A DNA stretch of 64,000 bases from Bradyrhizobium sp. AZCC 2176 (GTDB lineage: Bacteria; Pseudomonadota; Alphaproteobacteria; Rhizobiales; Xanthobacteraceae), in NCBI RefSeq assembly GCF_036924645.1, contig NZ_JAZHRX010000001.1, positions 7,033,501-7,097,500 of the forward strand, written 5' to 3'. The translations under genes and the position numbers were made by a program. This document shows, piece after piece, positions 1 to 8,426 of this stretch; the stretch's first letter is position 1, and each line of letters opens with the position of its first letter. A model generated the notes under the pieces. That model had not been told where the DNA came from. It did not search any database and saw only the letters and a program-made list of their open reading frames with translations.

Positions 1-1
1 C

Positions 2-505
2 ACCATGCAGCTAGCCATGGACATCCGCATTGCGTCCGAAGCAGCGCGCTTCGGTTTCGTGTTCTCCCAGCGCGGCATCGTGCCCGAGGCCGCCTCGAGC
101 TGGTTCCTGCCCCGCATCGTCGGCATCTCGCAGGCGCTCGAATGGTGCTATTCGGGGCGCGTCTTCCCGGCGCAGGAAGCGCTGGCCGGCCGCCTCGTCA
201 GCAAGGTGGTACCGCCGGACGATTTGCTGCCGACCGCACGCGCGCTCGCCAAGGAATTCGCCGCCAAGACCGCTCCGGTGTCGGTGGCGCTGATCCGGCA
301 GATGATGTGGCGCATGATGGGGGCCGACGATCCGATGGAAGCCCACAAGGTCGACAGCCGCGGCATCTACGCCCGCGGCCGTTCGGAGGACGTGAAAGAA
401 GGTGTGGTCTCGTTCCTTGAAAAGCGCCCGGCGCAATTCAAGAACAAGGTCTCCAGCGACATGCCCGACTATTTCCCGTGGTGGCACGAGCGCGAGTATA
501 GGTGA
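2..505 (+). CDS. Enoyl-CoA hydratase/isomerase family protein (C-terminal part, truncated by window edge)
   Basis: The reading frame is open from the first bases of the window, so the start lies upstream; 168 codons are visible. The start of the visible part (MDIRIASE, then FGFVFSQRGIVPE) matches the crotonase core, where the helix after the oxyanion hole leads to the active-site Glu region (IVPEAASSWFLPR). The rest (ALEWCYSGRVFPAQEALAGRLVSKVV) is the usual C-terminal half. Family members hydrate or isomerise acyl-CoA esters in the cytosol, in beta-oxidation or aromatic/terpenoid breakdown. The substrate cannot be told. The next genes are on the opposite strand and a palindromic repeat follows the stop. 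Confidence 0.85.
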   Translation, partial: TMQLAMDIRIASEAARFGFVFSQRGIVPEAASSWFLPRIVGISQALEWCYSGRVFPAQEALAGRLVSKVVPPDDLLPTARALAKEFAAKTAPVSVALIRQMMWRMMGADDPMEAHKVDSRGIYARGRSEDVKEGVVSFLEKRPAQFKNKVSSDMPDYFPWWHEREYR

Positions 506-515
506 CTGCGCAGCA

Positions 516-640
516 GTCATTCCGGGGCGATGCGAAGCATCGAGCTGTGGTGCGCAATTGCGTGCCTGAGAAGCTCGAGGTTCCCCGATGCGCAATTGCG
601 CATCCGAGGTCTGGTGCTATGCACCATCCCGGAACGACGG
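516..640. repeat. Palindromic intergenic repeat, family 1 (GTCATTCCGGGG type)
   Basis: Starts with GTCATTCCGGGGCGATGCG and ends with an imperfect complement (CATCCCGGAACGACG). This copy carries nested TGCGCAATTGCG palindromes near 550 and 590. It lies between convergent genes, so it may act in transcript ends; that is inference. Other copies are near 2.3, 4.3, 8.3, 9.3, 15.9, 36.9 and 60.4 kb. Confidence 0.75.
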
Positions 641-647
641 CAGCAAA

Positions 648-1622
648 TCATTGCACCATGAGCGCCACGCGCCCGATCGCCTTGCGGTCGATCAACAGCC
701 GCATCGCCTTGGCATAATCTTCCAGCGGCAGCCGGTGCGAGACGTTGGGTCGGATCTTTCCGGCTTCCGCCCATTCCGTCAGCGCCTTGATCCTGACCTC
801 ACCCAGAGCTGGATTTCTCCGCACGGCTTCGCCTGCGCGGACGCCGAGCACGCTCGCGCCCTTGATCATCAGAAGATTGGTCTTCGCAAGCCCGATGCCG
901 CCGGTGAATCCGATGATCAAAAGCCTTGCGCCCCAGTTGATACATCGCATCGAATTCTCGAATACCTCGCCGCCGACCGGATCGAACACCACGTCGGCGC
1001 CCTGCCCGCCGGTGATGCGCTTGACGGCATCGCGGAACGGCTCCTGGTCGTAACGGATGAGATGATCGGCGCCCCTCGCTTTCGCGATCGCGAGCTTCTC
1101 ATCGCTCGAGGCAGTGGCGATCACGGTCGCTCCCAACATCTTGCCGATTTCGACGGCGGCGAGCCCGACGCCGCCGCCCGCGCCGTGCACCAGCAATACC
1201 TCGCCGGGCTCAAGCCGGCCGCGGTCGATCAGCGCGTGATAGGCCGTGCCGTGACCGGCCAGAAACGTCGCGCCCTCGGCATAATCGAATGTCGACGGCA
1301 GTTTTACGAGTTGCGACGGCGTGGCGACGGCTTCATCGGAATAGGCGCCGTGCCGCATCTTGACCATGACCCTGTCACCTAGCGCAACGCCGTGCGCCTC
1401 ATTGACTTCGACCACGTCGCCGGCGGCTTCGACACCCGACGTGAACGGCAACGGCGGCTTGAGCTGATACTCACCCGCTGCCATCAGGATATCAGGAAAA
1501 TTGATGCCGGCGGCGCGGATGGCGACGCGTACCTGCCCCGGCACCAAGGCTGCTGCCTCAAACGTTTCCAGGCGCAGGCTCTCGGGCGGGCCAAGCTCGC
1601 GGCAGACGACGGCTTTCGGCAT
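648..1622 (-). CDS. NADPH:quinone oxidoreductase / zinc-free alcohol dehydrogenase-like protein
   Basis: The 324-residue protein is a medium-chain dehydrogenase/reductase. The N-terminal GroES-like domain (AAGINFPDILMAAGEY) is followed by a Rossmann fold with the nucleotide loop HGAGGGVGLAAVEIGK, typical of NADPH-dependent quinone reductases. No structural zinc cysteines are seen, as expected for the QOR group. It would reduce quinones or enones in the cytosol. The ATG overlaps by one base the stop of the upstream isomerase gene (TGATG at 1620-1624), which suggests translational coupling. The true substrate is unknown. Confidence 0.85.
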   Translation of the reverse strand: MPKAVVCRELGPPESLRLETFEAAALVPGQVRVAIRAAGINFPDILMAAGEYQLKPPLPFTSGVEAAGDVVEVNEAHGVALGDRVMVKMRHGAYSDEAVATPSQLVKLPSTFDYAEGATFLAGHGTAYHALIDRGRLEPGEVLLVHGAGGGVGLAAVEIGKMLGATVIATASSDEKLAIAKARGADHLIRYDQEPFRDAVKRITGGQGADVVFDPVGGEVFENSMRCINWGARLLIIGFTGGIGLAKTNLLMIKGASVLGVRAGEAVRRNPALGEVRIKALTEWAEAGKIRPNVSHRLPLEDYAKAMRLLIDRKAIGRVALMVQ

Positions 1623-2230
1623 CAGGCGGCCCGTGCTTTGAGGCGCTCAAGCGCTTCGCGGATAAGCGGCATCCGGTCGTTGCCGAAATACATGTCGGTC
1701 TTGTCGACGAAGATGGTCGGCGAACCAAAACCGCCGCGCGCCATCACCTCATCCGTATTGGCCTTGAGCTGATCCTTGATCGCCTGCTGGCCGATGCCTT
1801 CGAAGAACTTGACGTGATCGACGCCCGCCTTCTTGCAGATTTCGGTCAGCACTGAATCCTGCGAGATGTCCTTGTCGGCGCCCCAATAGGTCTCGAATAC
1901 CGCGGTCGCGAACGGCACCATCTCCTGACCAAGCCAGATGCAGCCGCGCATCGCTTTCACGCTGTTCACCGGAAACACCGTCGGCGGCATCTTGATCGCA
2001 CGCCCCGCCGAACGCGCCCAGTCGGCGAGGTCCTTCTTCATGTAACGCGCCTTCAACGGCACCGGCGTCTCGCGCTGGGCATAGACGCTCGGATTGACGG
2101 TATTGAAAATGCCGCCGACGAGGATCGGCCGCCAATTGATCTCGACGCCAAGCTCCTTGGCGAGCGGCTGGATGTTGTGGAAGGCAAGATAAGTCCAGGG
2201 ACTGGAGCAGTCGAAGAAGAATTCGAGCAT
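1622..2230 (-). CDS. 2-hydroxychromene-2-carboxylate isomerase / DsbA-family oxidoreductase
   Basis: The 202-residue protein opens with FFFDCSSPWTYLAFHNIQPL, the thioredoxin-like strand with the SPWTYL motif of glutathione-dependent HCCA isomerases. It ends with GGFGSPTIFVDKTDMYFGNDR, the cis-Pro segment and C-terminal FGNDR motif of the family. Members isomerise hydroxychromene carboxylate in naphthalene breakdown, but most bacterial homologues act on unknown compounds. An AGGA ribosome-binding site precedes the ATG. The following oxidoreductase gene overlaps by one base, so the two probably serve one catabolic or detoxification step. Confidence 0.85.
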   Translation of the reverse strand: MLEFFFDCSSPWTYLAFHNIQPLAKELGVEINWRPILVGGIFNTVNPSVYAQRETPVPLKARYMKKDLADWARSAGRAIKMPPTVFPVNSVKAMRGCIWLGQEMVPFATAVFETYWGADKDISQDSVLTEICKKAGVDHVKFFEGIGQQAIKDQLKANTDEVMARGGFGSPTIFVDKTDMYFGNDRMPLIREALERLKARAA

Positions 2231-2265
2231 GGGATTTTCCTAAGTGTTTGTTCTTCGCTCATCCT

Positions 2266-2364
2266 CGTCGTTCCGGGGTGCGCCGCAAGACACAGGCCCG
2301 GAATCCATGTTTCCGCGCGGGCTTGGATTCCGGGCTCGCTGCTTCGCGGCGCCCCGGAATGACG
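2266..2364. repeat. Palindromic intergenic repeat, family 1
   Basis: Arms read CGTCGTTCCGGGG and CCCCGGAATGACGG, with an internal second pair (GGCCCGGAATCC / GGATTCCGGGC). It sits in the divergent region between the isomerase and the MetE-like gene. Confidence 0.75.
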
Positions 2365-2514
2365 GCTAGTTATGGCGCGTAGTGCAGGTCGATCATGGCT
2401 CCCCTAGCTGCCGATGTGGGAAATATTCCCCGCGATGGCGACTTTCGTTGTTCTGTACCTCGATCATAAGACGTGGCAGACAGGCGCTCAATCAGAACCG
2501 ACCGGGAGGTCCCC

Positions 2515-3537
2515 ATGCTGTTTCCAACCACGATCGCAGGCTCTCTGCCGAAGCCGGAATGGCTGGCCGAGCCCAACACGCTCTGGGCGCCCTGGAAATC
2601 GAAAGGCGACGAACTCGCCCGCGCCAAGCGCGACGCCACCATGCTGGCAGTGAAACTGCAGGAGGATGCCGGCGTCGACATCGTCACCGAGGGCGAGCAG
2701 GCTCGCCAGCATTTCGTCCACGGTTTTCTGGAGAAGGTCGAGGGCATCGATTTCGCCCACAAGGTCGAAATGGGCATCCGCAAAGACCGCTACAAGGCGA
2801 TGGTGCCGCAGGTGACAGCACCACTGACGCTGAAGGGCCGCGTCCATGCCGATGAAGCCCGCGTCGCCCGCGCCCACACCACCCGCAAGCTGAAATTCAC
2901 CCTGCCCGGCCCGATGACCATCGCCGACACCGTCGCGGACAAATATTACGGCGACAAGGTCAAGATGGCGTTCGCTTTTGCCGAACTACTCAACAACGAG
3001 GCCAAGGCGCTGCAGGCCGACGGCGTCGATGTGATCCAGTTCGACGAGCCCGCCTTCAACGTCTTCATGGATGAAGTCTCCGACTGGGGCATCGAGGCAC
3101 TGGAGCGCGCCGCCGAAGGCCTGACCTGCACCACCGCCGTGCACATCTGCTACGGCTACGGCATCAAGGCCAACACCGACTGGAAGCAGACGCTGGGCAA
3201 CGAGTGGCGACAGTACGAGGATATTTTCCCGGCGATCGCCAAAAGCCCGATCCAGCAGGTGGCGATCGAGTGCCGCAATTCGAAAGTGCCGCTGGATCTG
3301 CTGGCGCTGCTTCCCGGCAAGGTCGTCCAGGCCGGCGTGATCGATGTTGCCAGCGACACGGTGGAGACCGCCGAGGATGTCGTGAAGGTGATCGAGGCGG
3401 TTTCGAAATTCGTGCCGCCAAGCAACATCGTCGCGACCACCAATTGCGGCATGGCACCAATGCGGCGGGACATCGCGGAAGCAAAGCTGGCGGCGCTCGG
3501 CGCGGGGGCGAAGCTGGCCAGGCGGAAGTTGGGGTGA
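2515..3537 (+). CDS. Cobalamin-independent methionine synthase family protein (catalytic-domain only)
   Basis: I chose the ATG at 2515, which is preceded by GGGAGGTCCCC; an in-frame ATG at 2473 has no such site. The 340-residue product corresponds to the C-terminal catalytic barrel of MetE and lacks its N-terminal half. All four zinc ligands are visible: His210 and Cys212 (VHICYGYG), Glu252 (VAIECRNS) and Cys311 (TTNCGMAP). The DEPAF motif that contacts homocysteine is also present. Such short forms transfer methyl groups to a thiol, but their methyl donor is often not methyl-THF-triglutamate. It is a lone gene; calling it a methionine synthase would be inference. Confidence 0.85.
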   Translation: MLFPTTIAGSLPKPEWLAEPNTLWAPWKSKGDELARAKRDATMLAVKLQEDAGVDIVTEGEQARQHFVHGFLEKVEGIDFAHKVEMGIRKDRYKAMVPQVTAPLTLKGRVHADEARVARAHTTRKLKFTLPGPMTIADTVADKYYGDKVKMAFAFAELLNNEAKALQADGVDVIQFDEPAFNVFMDEVSDWGIEALERAAEGLTCTTAVHICYGYGIKANTDWKQTLGNEWRQYEDIFPAIAKSPIQQVAIECRNSKVPLDLLALLPGKVVQAGVIDVASDTVETAEDVVKVIEAVSKFVPPSNIVATTNCGMAPMRRDIAEAKLAALGAGAKLARRKLG

Positions 3538-3558
3538 GCGTTGCGCAATTCCTACCGC

Positions 3559-3649
3559 CGTCATGGCCGGGCTTGTCCCGGCCATCCAGGTCTTGGCTTC
3601 AGCGGGGCAAGAAAGACGTGGATGCCCGGGACAAGCCCGGGCATGACGA
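3559..3649. repeat. Palindromic intergenic repeat (CGTCATGGCCGGGCTTGTCCCGG type)
   Basis: Two interrupted arms: CGTCATGGCCGGGCTTGTCC at the left and GGACAAGCCCGGGCATGACG at the right, close to exact complements. It lies between the convergent MetE-like gene and the unknown 208-residue protein. Only one clear copy is in this window. Confidence 0.65.
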
Positions 3650-3664
3650 AGAATAGAGCCTGGC

Positions 3665-4291
3665 TCAAGCCTTCAGTTCCATCGCGCTCGGGTGCAGCAC
3701 GGGTCGATACCCTGCACCCAGCGCGCGTAGCGTCGATGGCGGTGTCAGCAGCATCGCGTCCCTGATCGCGCCGTCCTCTTTGCTGAAGCCTGCCATCGAC
3801 CATCGCAACGCCCTGCCCTGCACGATCAAGAAGCTCTCATCACCCTGCTGCACCATCGCGCCATCGGGCAACTGCTTCGCCGGCACCGGTAACGCATGCA
3901 ACCGCTTCCTGCCGCGCTCCAACCGCTCGCGATGCAACACGCTGTCCATCTCCCGCGCGCGAACATCTGTGACGCCATTGCCCTTCTCCCACGCCGCGCG
4001 AAAGCGGTTGGCGTCGTCGCGGCGGCAGAAGAAGCATGGACGATGGCCGGCCGCAAACGCTGTTGCCTCGTCGAGAAAGAACAGTTCGGTCCAGCTCCGC
4101 CTGCCCATCACCGGCCGCCGCCAGCCCCTGAACTCGCAGAGGCAGGTGATCCACGCCGGGCTTGACCAGCGCTTTTTCAGCAATGTCCTTGTCGCGGGAT
4201 CGTGGATGATGCCGCGATTGCCGGTGAACAGGCCACGATGCGGGGTGGCGACGATGTCGCCTGTCGGCGTGACGCGGTTTTGGAGGGGCAT
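3665..4291 (-). CDS. Conserved hypothetical protein with a GHRPCFFCRRDD motif
   Basis: I do not recognise a family for this 208-residue protein. The start is taken at the ATG at 4291; a TTG two codons upstream is possible. It begins with GDIVATPHRGLFTGNRGIIHD and has a paired-cysteine segment, GHRPCFFCRRDDANRF, near its middle. That segment resembles the RPCxxC stretch of metal-binding sites such as the N-terminal domain of Ada, though the resemblance is short. There are no membrane segments or signal peptide. It is flanked by two palindromic repeats and probably transcribed alone. A nucleic-acid or metal-related role is only a guess. Confidence 0.6.
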   Translation of the reverse strand: MPLQNRVTPTGDIVATPHRGLFTGNRGIIHDPATRTLLKKRWSSPAWITCLCEFRGWRRPVMGRRSWTELFFLDEATAFAAGHRPCFFCRRDDANRFRAAWEKGNGVTDVRAREMDSVLHRERLERGRKRLHALPVPAKQLPDGAMVQQGDESFLIVQGRALRWSMAGFSKEDGAIRDAMLLTPPSTLRALGAGYRPVLHPSAMELKA

Positions 4292-4314
4292 GGGCAAGCC
4301 TGATCATCGGTCAC

Positions 4315-4396
4315 CGTCATTCCGGGGCGATGCGTAGCATCGAACCCGGAATCTCGAGATTCCGGGTTTGCCTCTTCGAGGCGCCCCGGAATGACG
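4315..4396. repeat. Palindromic intergenic repeat, family 1
   Basis: Arms CGTCATTCCGGGGCGATGCG and CGCCCCGGAATGACG, with a central perfect palindrome CCCGGAATCTCGAGATTCCGGG. It lies just upstream of the start of the unknown protein and beyond the end of gpt. Confidence 0.8.
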
Positions 4397-4402
4397 AGCA
4401 TC

Positions 4403-4912
4403 TCACGGACGGATCGGCGGCTGGAACGACAACGCGGTGTCCCAGGGAAAATGGATCCAGGTGTCCTGCGACACTTCTGTAATAAACGTATCGACCAGCG
4501 GCTTGCCCTGCGGCTTGGCATAGACGGCCGCGAAATGCGCGTCCGGCATCATCGAACGCACCAGCCGCCCGGTCTTGCCGGTGTCGACGAGGTCGTCGAC
4601 GATCAGCAGCCCCTTGCCGGTGTCGCCGCCGAGCTTTGCCACCTCAGTCGAAACGCCCTTGAGCACGTTGAGGTCGCCCTGCCTGGTGTGGTCGTAGCTC
4701 GCGATGCAGACGGTATCGATGATGCGAATGCCGAGTTCGCGCGCCACGATGGCCGCCGGCACCAGCCCGCCGCGGGTAATCGCGATGATGGCATGAAACG
4801 GTCCGACCTCGTTGAGCCGCCAGGTTAGCGCCCGGCAATCCCGGTGAAACTGGTCCCAGGAGACCGGAAAGGCTTTCTCCGGCGGCTGAGTGGCTTTGTC
4901 GCGCTCCGTCAC
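4403..4912 (-). CDS. gpt: Xanthine(-guanine) phosphoribosyltransferase
   Basis: The 169-residue product carries the PRPP-binding loop [14 protein letters not shown] and the purine PRTase segment AIITRGGL (read as [19 protein letters not shown]). It converts xanthine and guanine to nucleotides with PRPP (purine salvage, cytosol or inner membrane face). I prefer the GTG at 4912 (MTERDKATQ), with GGAG seven bases upstream; a TTG at 4930 would add six residues. A nine-codon leader with its own ribosome-binding site ends on this GTG. The gene follows the CinA-like gene by about 70 bases on the same strand and is probably co-transcribed with it. Confidence 0.9.
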   Translation of the reverse strand: MTERDKATQPPEKAFPVSWDQFHRDCRALTWRLNEVGPFHAIIAITRGGLVPAAIVARELGIRIIDTVCIASYDHTRQGDLNVLKGVSTEVAKLGGDTGKGLLIVDDLVDTGKTGRLVRSMMPDAHFAAVYAKPQGKPLVDTFITEVSQDTWIHFPWDTALSFQPPIRP

Positions 4913-4938
4913 GAGCGCGCTCCAGAACAATCGGTCAC
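4909..4938 (-). promoter_or_regulatory. Possible nine-codon leader ORF overlapping the gpt start (GTGA)
   Basis: A perfect AGGAG (4946-4950) sits seven bases before a GTG at 4938 that is out of frame with gpt. The leader reads nine codons and stops at TGA (4909-4911), overlapping the preferred gpt GTG start as GTGA. This arrangement fits translational coupling or a leader peptide. It could equally be the real start separated from gpt by a one-base error. Confidence 0.4.
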
Positions 4939-4985
4939 TTTTGTTCTCCTGTATTGCGAACTTCGAAGATCACGCGCAATCGCCG

Positions 4986-5717
4986 TTATCTCGGGATGCC
5001 CGCCAGCATCTCCTTCACCGCGGCCATCGCGGCGTTGAGCTTGTCGGGATCGCGGGAGCGGACGACGAGGTTGGTATTCGGTTTCTTGTCCTCGTCCATG
5101 AACGGATAGCTGCCGATGATGGTGTCGGGGTGGGCATTGGCGATCTCGCGCAGCGGGCCGCCTATGTCGCCTTCCCGAGCATTGGCGCGGACCGAATCCG
5201 AAAGCATCCGCACCCCCGATTTCAGCTTGGGCGCGACGATATCCATCATCGCCTGCATGATCGATGGGATGCCGGCCATCACGATGACATTGCCGAGCTT
5301 GAAGCCCGGCGCCAGGATGGTAGCGCTCTGGATCAACTCGGCGCCGTCGGGCACGCGGGCCATGCGCAGCCGCGCCTCGTTCAGGTCCTGCTCGCTCCAG
5401 CGCTCGCGGAACCGCGCCACCACCTCCGGGTGATGGTCGATCCCGACGCCGAACGCTTTCGCGACGCTGTCGGCGGTGATGTCGTCATGGGTCGGCCCGA
5501 TGCCGCCAGTCGTAAAGACGTAGGTGTAGCGATTCCGCAGCGCATTAAGGGCGTCGATAATGTCGATCTCCTCGTCGGCAACGATGCGAACCTCCTTGAG
5601 GTCGATCCCGATATTCGTCAGGTATTCGGCGATGAAGCCGATGTTCTTGTCCTTGGTTCGGCCGGACAGGATCTCGTCGCCAATGACCAGAATACCCGCC
5701 GTGACGATCTCGCTCAT
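4986..5717 (-). CDS. Molybdopterin-binding (MoCF/CinA N-terminal-like) protein
   Basis: The 243-residue protein starts TAGILVIGDEILSGRTKDKN and has the TTGGIGPTHDDIT signature of the MoaB/MogA/CinA N-terminal fold. It lacks the C-terminal nicotinamide-nucleotide amidase domain of full CinA. Standalone proteins of this type occur widely in alphaproteobacteria. Proposed roles are nucleotide pyrophosphatase (ADP-ribose/FAD) or molybdopterin-related; neither is settled. A strong GGGGAG site precedes the ATG. It is the first gene of a likely pair with gpt. Confidence 0.85.
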   Translation of the reverse strand: MSEIVTAGILVIGDEILSGRTKDKNIGFIAEYLTNIGIDLKEVRIVADEEIDIIDALNALRNRYTYVFTTGGIGPTHDDITADSVAKAFGVGIDHHPEVVARFRERWSEQDLNEARLRMARVPDGAELIQSATILAPGFKLGNVIVMAGIPSIMQAMMDIVAPKLKSGVRMLSDSVRANAREGDIGGPLREIANAHPDTIIGSYPFMDEDKKPNTNLVVRSRDPDKLNAAMAAVKEMLAGIPR

Positions 5718-5937
5718 GACTTCTCCCCACCTGTACCCCTAACTTTGCGCGGCAACGCATTGAAGTCACGGGGGTTTGCTGCCGAAATAAGCACCCGGCA
5801 GCCTTTTTTTAGGGCAGCGCGGCAGGCTACCCACACGAAATGCCGCTGGCCAATGCATATCGCGCTGGCCCGAGCCTTGCTACCATCCCGTGAAGTCATG
5901 CACTGTGCCGCATGGCTTCGAGAGATAGTCAGGATTT

Positions 5938-7356
5938 ATGGCAGTTGCCTTCGATGAAATGAACGGGCCCGGCGGCGACCTCCGCCCGGCCTATCGGGAG
6001 CTCTCCCGCTGGCTGAAGGAGACCCCTCCGGACGCCCTCGAATATCGCCGCCAGGAAGCGGAACTGCTGTTCCGCCGGATCGGCATCACCTTCGCCGTCT
6101 ATGGCGACGCCGAAGCCCAGGAGCGGCTGATCCCCTTCGACGTGATCCCGCGGATCATGTCGGCCAAGGAATGGACACTGCTGGAAAAGGGCCTGAAGCA
6201 GCGGGTCCGCGCGCTCAACATGTTCCTGCGCGACATCTATCACGGCCGCGACATCCTGCGCGCCAATGTCATTCCCGACGACCTGATCTTCCAGAACCCG
6301 GTGTTTCGCCCGGAGATGAACGGCCAAAGCGTGCCGCACGACGTCTACGTCCACATCGCCGGCATCGATATCGTCCGGGTCGACGCCGACAATTTCATCG
6401 TGCTGGAGGACAACGCGCGGACGCCCTCGGGTGTGTCCTACATGCTGGAAAACCGCGAAATCATGATGCGGCTATTTCCGGACCTGTTCGCCCGCCACCG
6501 CGTCGCACCTGTCGAACGCTATCCCGACGAACTGCTCTCGGCGTTGCGCTCGGTGGCGCCGCTCTCCGCTTCGGCGGAGCCCACCGTCGCCCTGATGACA
6601 CCCGGCGTCTACAATTCCGCCTATTACGAGCACTCCTTCCTCGCCGACAAACTGGGAATCGAGCTGGTCGAGGGCCGCGACCTCATCGTCAAGAACGATG
6701 AGGTGTTCATGCGCACCACCGAGGGCCTGAAACGCGTCGACGTGATCTACCGCCGCGTCGACGACGATTTCCTCGACCCCCTGACCTTCCGGCCGGATTC
6801 CGCACTCGGCGTCCCCGGCCTGATGTCGGCCTATGCAGCCGGCAACATCACGCTGGCGAATGCCGTCGGCACCGGGATCGCCGACGACAAGGCGATCTAT
6901 TCCTACATGCCCGAGGTCGTGAAATTCTATCTCGGCGAGGAGCCGATCCTGAAGAATGTGCCGACCTGGCGCTGCCGCGAGCCGAAGGATCTGGCCTATG
7001 TGCTCGACAATTTGAGCGAGCTCGTCGTGAAGGAAGTCCACGGCTCCGGCGGCTACGGCATGCTGATCGGTCCCGCCGCGACCAAAGCGACGATCGAAGC
7101 GTTCCGCGACAAGCTCAAGCGCGAGCCCGAGGGCTTTATCGCCCAGCCGACACTGGCGCTGTCGACCTGCCCGACCTGCACCGCATCCGGCCTCGCGCCG
7201 CGCCATGTCGATCTCAGGCCCTTCGTACTGACGGGCAGCAAGCACGTCACCATCGTGCCGGGCGGACTGACGCGGGTGGCGTTGAAGGAAGGCTCGCTGG
7301 TGGTCAATTCAAGCCAGGGCGGCGGCACCAAGGACACCTGGATACTGGACGAATAG
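5938..7356 (+). CDS. Circularly permuted ATP-grasp protein (DUF404/DUF407 type)
   Basis: The 472-residue length and the motifs FRPEMNGQSVPHDVYVHI, DNARTPSGVSYMLENRE and KEVHGSGGYGMLIGP match the circularly permuted ATP-grasp type 2 family. ATP-grasp enzymes form amide bonds through an acyl-phosphate. Comparative genomics predicts that this family ligates amino acids or peptides together with alpha-E and transglutaminase partners. It is followed 16 bases later by the alpha-E gene and then the transglutaminase gene, so it heads a three-gene operon. Anbu, the peptidase usually linked to this set, lies 4 kb downstream. The substrate is unknown. Confidence 0.92.
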   Translation: MAVAFDEMNGPGGDLRPAYRELSRWLKETPPDALEYRRQEAELLFRRIGITFAVYGDAEAQERLIPFDVIPRIMSAKEWTLLEKGLKQRVRALNMFLRDIYHGRDILRANVIPDDLIFQNPVFRPEMNGQSVPHDVYVHIAGIDIVRVDADNFIVLEDNARTPSGVSYMLENREIMMRLFPDLFARHRVAPVERYPDELLSALRSVAPLSASAEPTVALMTPGVYNSAYYEHSFLADKLGIELVEGRDLIVKNDEVFMRTTEGLKRVDVIYRRVDDDFLDPLTFRPDSALGVPGLMSAYAAGNITLANAVGTGIADDKAIYSYMPEVVKFYLGEEPILKNVPTWRCREPKDLAYVLDNLSELVVKEVHGSGGYGMLIGPAATKATIEAFRDKLKREPEGFIAQPTLALSTCPTCTASGLAPRHVDLRPFVLTGSKHVTIVPGGLTRVALKEGSLVVNSSQGGGTKDTWILDE

Positions 7357-7372
7357 AGGGCGAAATTTTCGT

Positions 7373-8317
7373 ATGCTGTCGCGCACTGCCGAAAACCTGT
7401 ACTGGCTGGCTCGCTATGTCGAGCGCGCCGAATATATCGCGCGCACCATCGACGCGACGTTGCGCGTCACCGCCTTGCCCGCCGCCTATATCGGTAAGAC
7501 CAACGAGTGGGAATCGGCGCTGCTGACCGCCGGGGTCAGTGCGAGCTTCTACGAGACCTATCAGGAAGCCACCGAGCAGAACGTCGTCGAGTACCTGGCG
7601 TTTTCGCCGGCCAATCCCTCCTCGATCAAGAACTGCATCGAGGCAGCCCGGCTCAATTCGCGTTCGGTGCGAACCGCGCTGACATCAGAGATGTGGGACA
7701 CCATCAACTCCGCCTGGATCGAACTGCAGGAGGTCTGGGGCAAAGGCACTTCCAGCCGCGAGGAACTGGCGCGGTTTCTCCGTTTCGTGCAGGAGACTTC
7801 GCTGCGGTTCGACGGCTCGGCCTACCGGACCATGCTGCGCAACGACGCCTACTGGTTCTCCCGCCTCGGCCTGCATCTGGAGCGCGCCGACAACACCGCG
7901 CGCATTCTCGACGTGAAGTATCACGTGCTGCTGCCCGAGGAAGAACATGTCGGCGGTCCCCTCGATTACTACCAGTGGACCTCGATCCTGCGGTCGGTGT
8001 CGGCGCTGACCGCCTATCACTGGGTCTATCGCGAGACGCTGAAACCGTGGCTGATCGCCGACCTGCTGATCCTCAACGACACGCTGCCGCGGTCGCTCGC
8101 AAGCTGCTACAGCAATCTGGTGCGCAACCTCGACCAGATCGGCGTCGCCTATGGCCGCCAGGGCGCCTCCCAGCGCCACGCCCGCGGGGTACGAAACCGG
8201 CTTGAACACAGCCATATGGACGATATCTTCCAGCACGGCGTCCATGAATTCATCCAGGAATTCATCGCCGATAATTCGCGGCTCGGTGAGATCATCACCA
8301 GGCAGTATTTGATTTGA
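7373..8317 (+). CDS. Alpha-E domain protein (DUF403)
   Basis: This is a 314-residue, mostly helical protein that begins MLSRTAENLYWLARYVERAE, the hallmark of the alpha-E family. The repeated Arg/Glu-rich helices (RLGLHLERADNTARILDVKY) are conserved. No catalytic residues have been assigned in the family. It nearly always stands beside a permuted ATP-grasp gene and a transglutaminase gene, as here, which suggests a complex or a shared peptide product. It starts 16 bases after the ATP-grasp stop and a palindromic repeat separates it from the next gene. Confidence 0.92.
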   Translation: MLSRTAENLYWLARYVERAEYIARTIDATLRVTALPAAYIGKTNEWESALLTAGVSASFYETYQEATEQNVVEYLAFSPANPSSIKNCIEAARLNSRSVRTALTSEMWDTINSAWIELQEVWGKGTSSREELARFLRFVQETSLRFDGSAYRTMLRNDAYWFSRLGLHLERADNTARILDVKYHVLLPEEEHVGGPLDYYQWTSILRSVSALTAYHWVYRETLKPWLIADLLILNDTLPRSLASCYSNLVRNLDQIGVAYGRQGASQRHARGVRNRLEHSHMDDIFQHGVHEFIQEFIADNSRLGEIITRQYLI

Positions 8318-8320
8318 CGT

Positions 8321-8402
8321 CGTCATTCCGGGATGGTCCGAAGGACCAGACCCGGAATCTCGAGATTCCGGGTTCGATGCTTCGCATCGCCCCGGAATGA
8401 CG
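8321..8402. repeat. Palindromic intergenic repeat, family 1 (inside an operon)
   Basis: Arms CGTCATTCCGGG and CCCGGAATGACG around a central CCCGGAATCTCGAGATTCCGGG palindrome. It lies between two genes of the same operon, so the transcript would fold here. An effect on mRNA stability or relative expression is inference. Confidence 0.8.
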
Positions 8403-8426
8403 ATGCAGAAGAAATAACGGTCAGCC

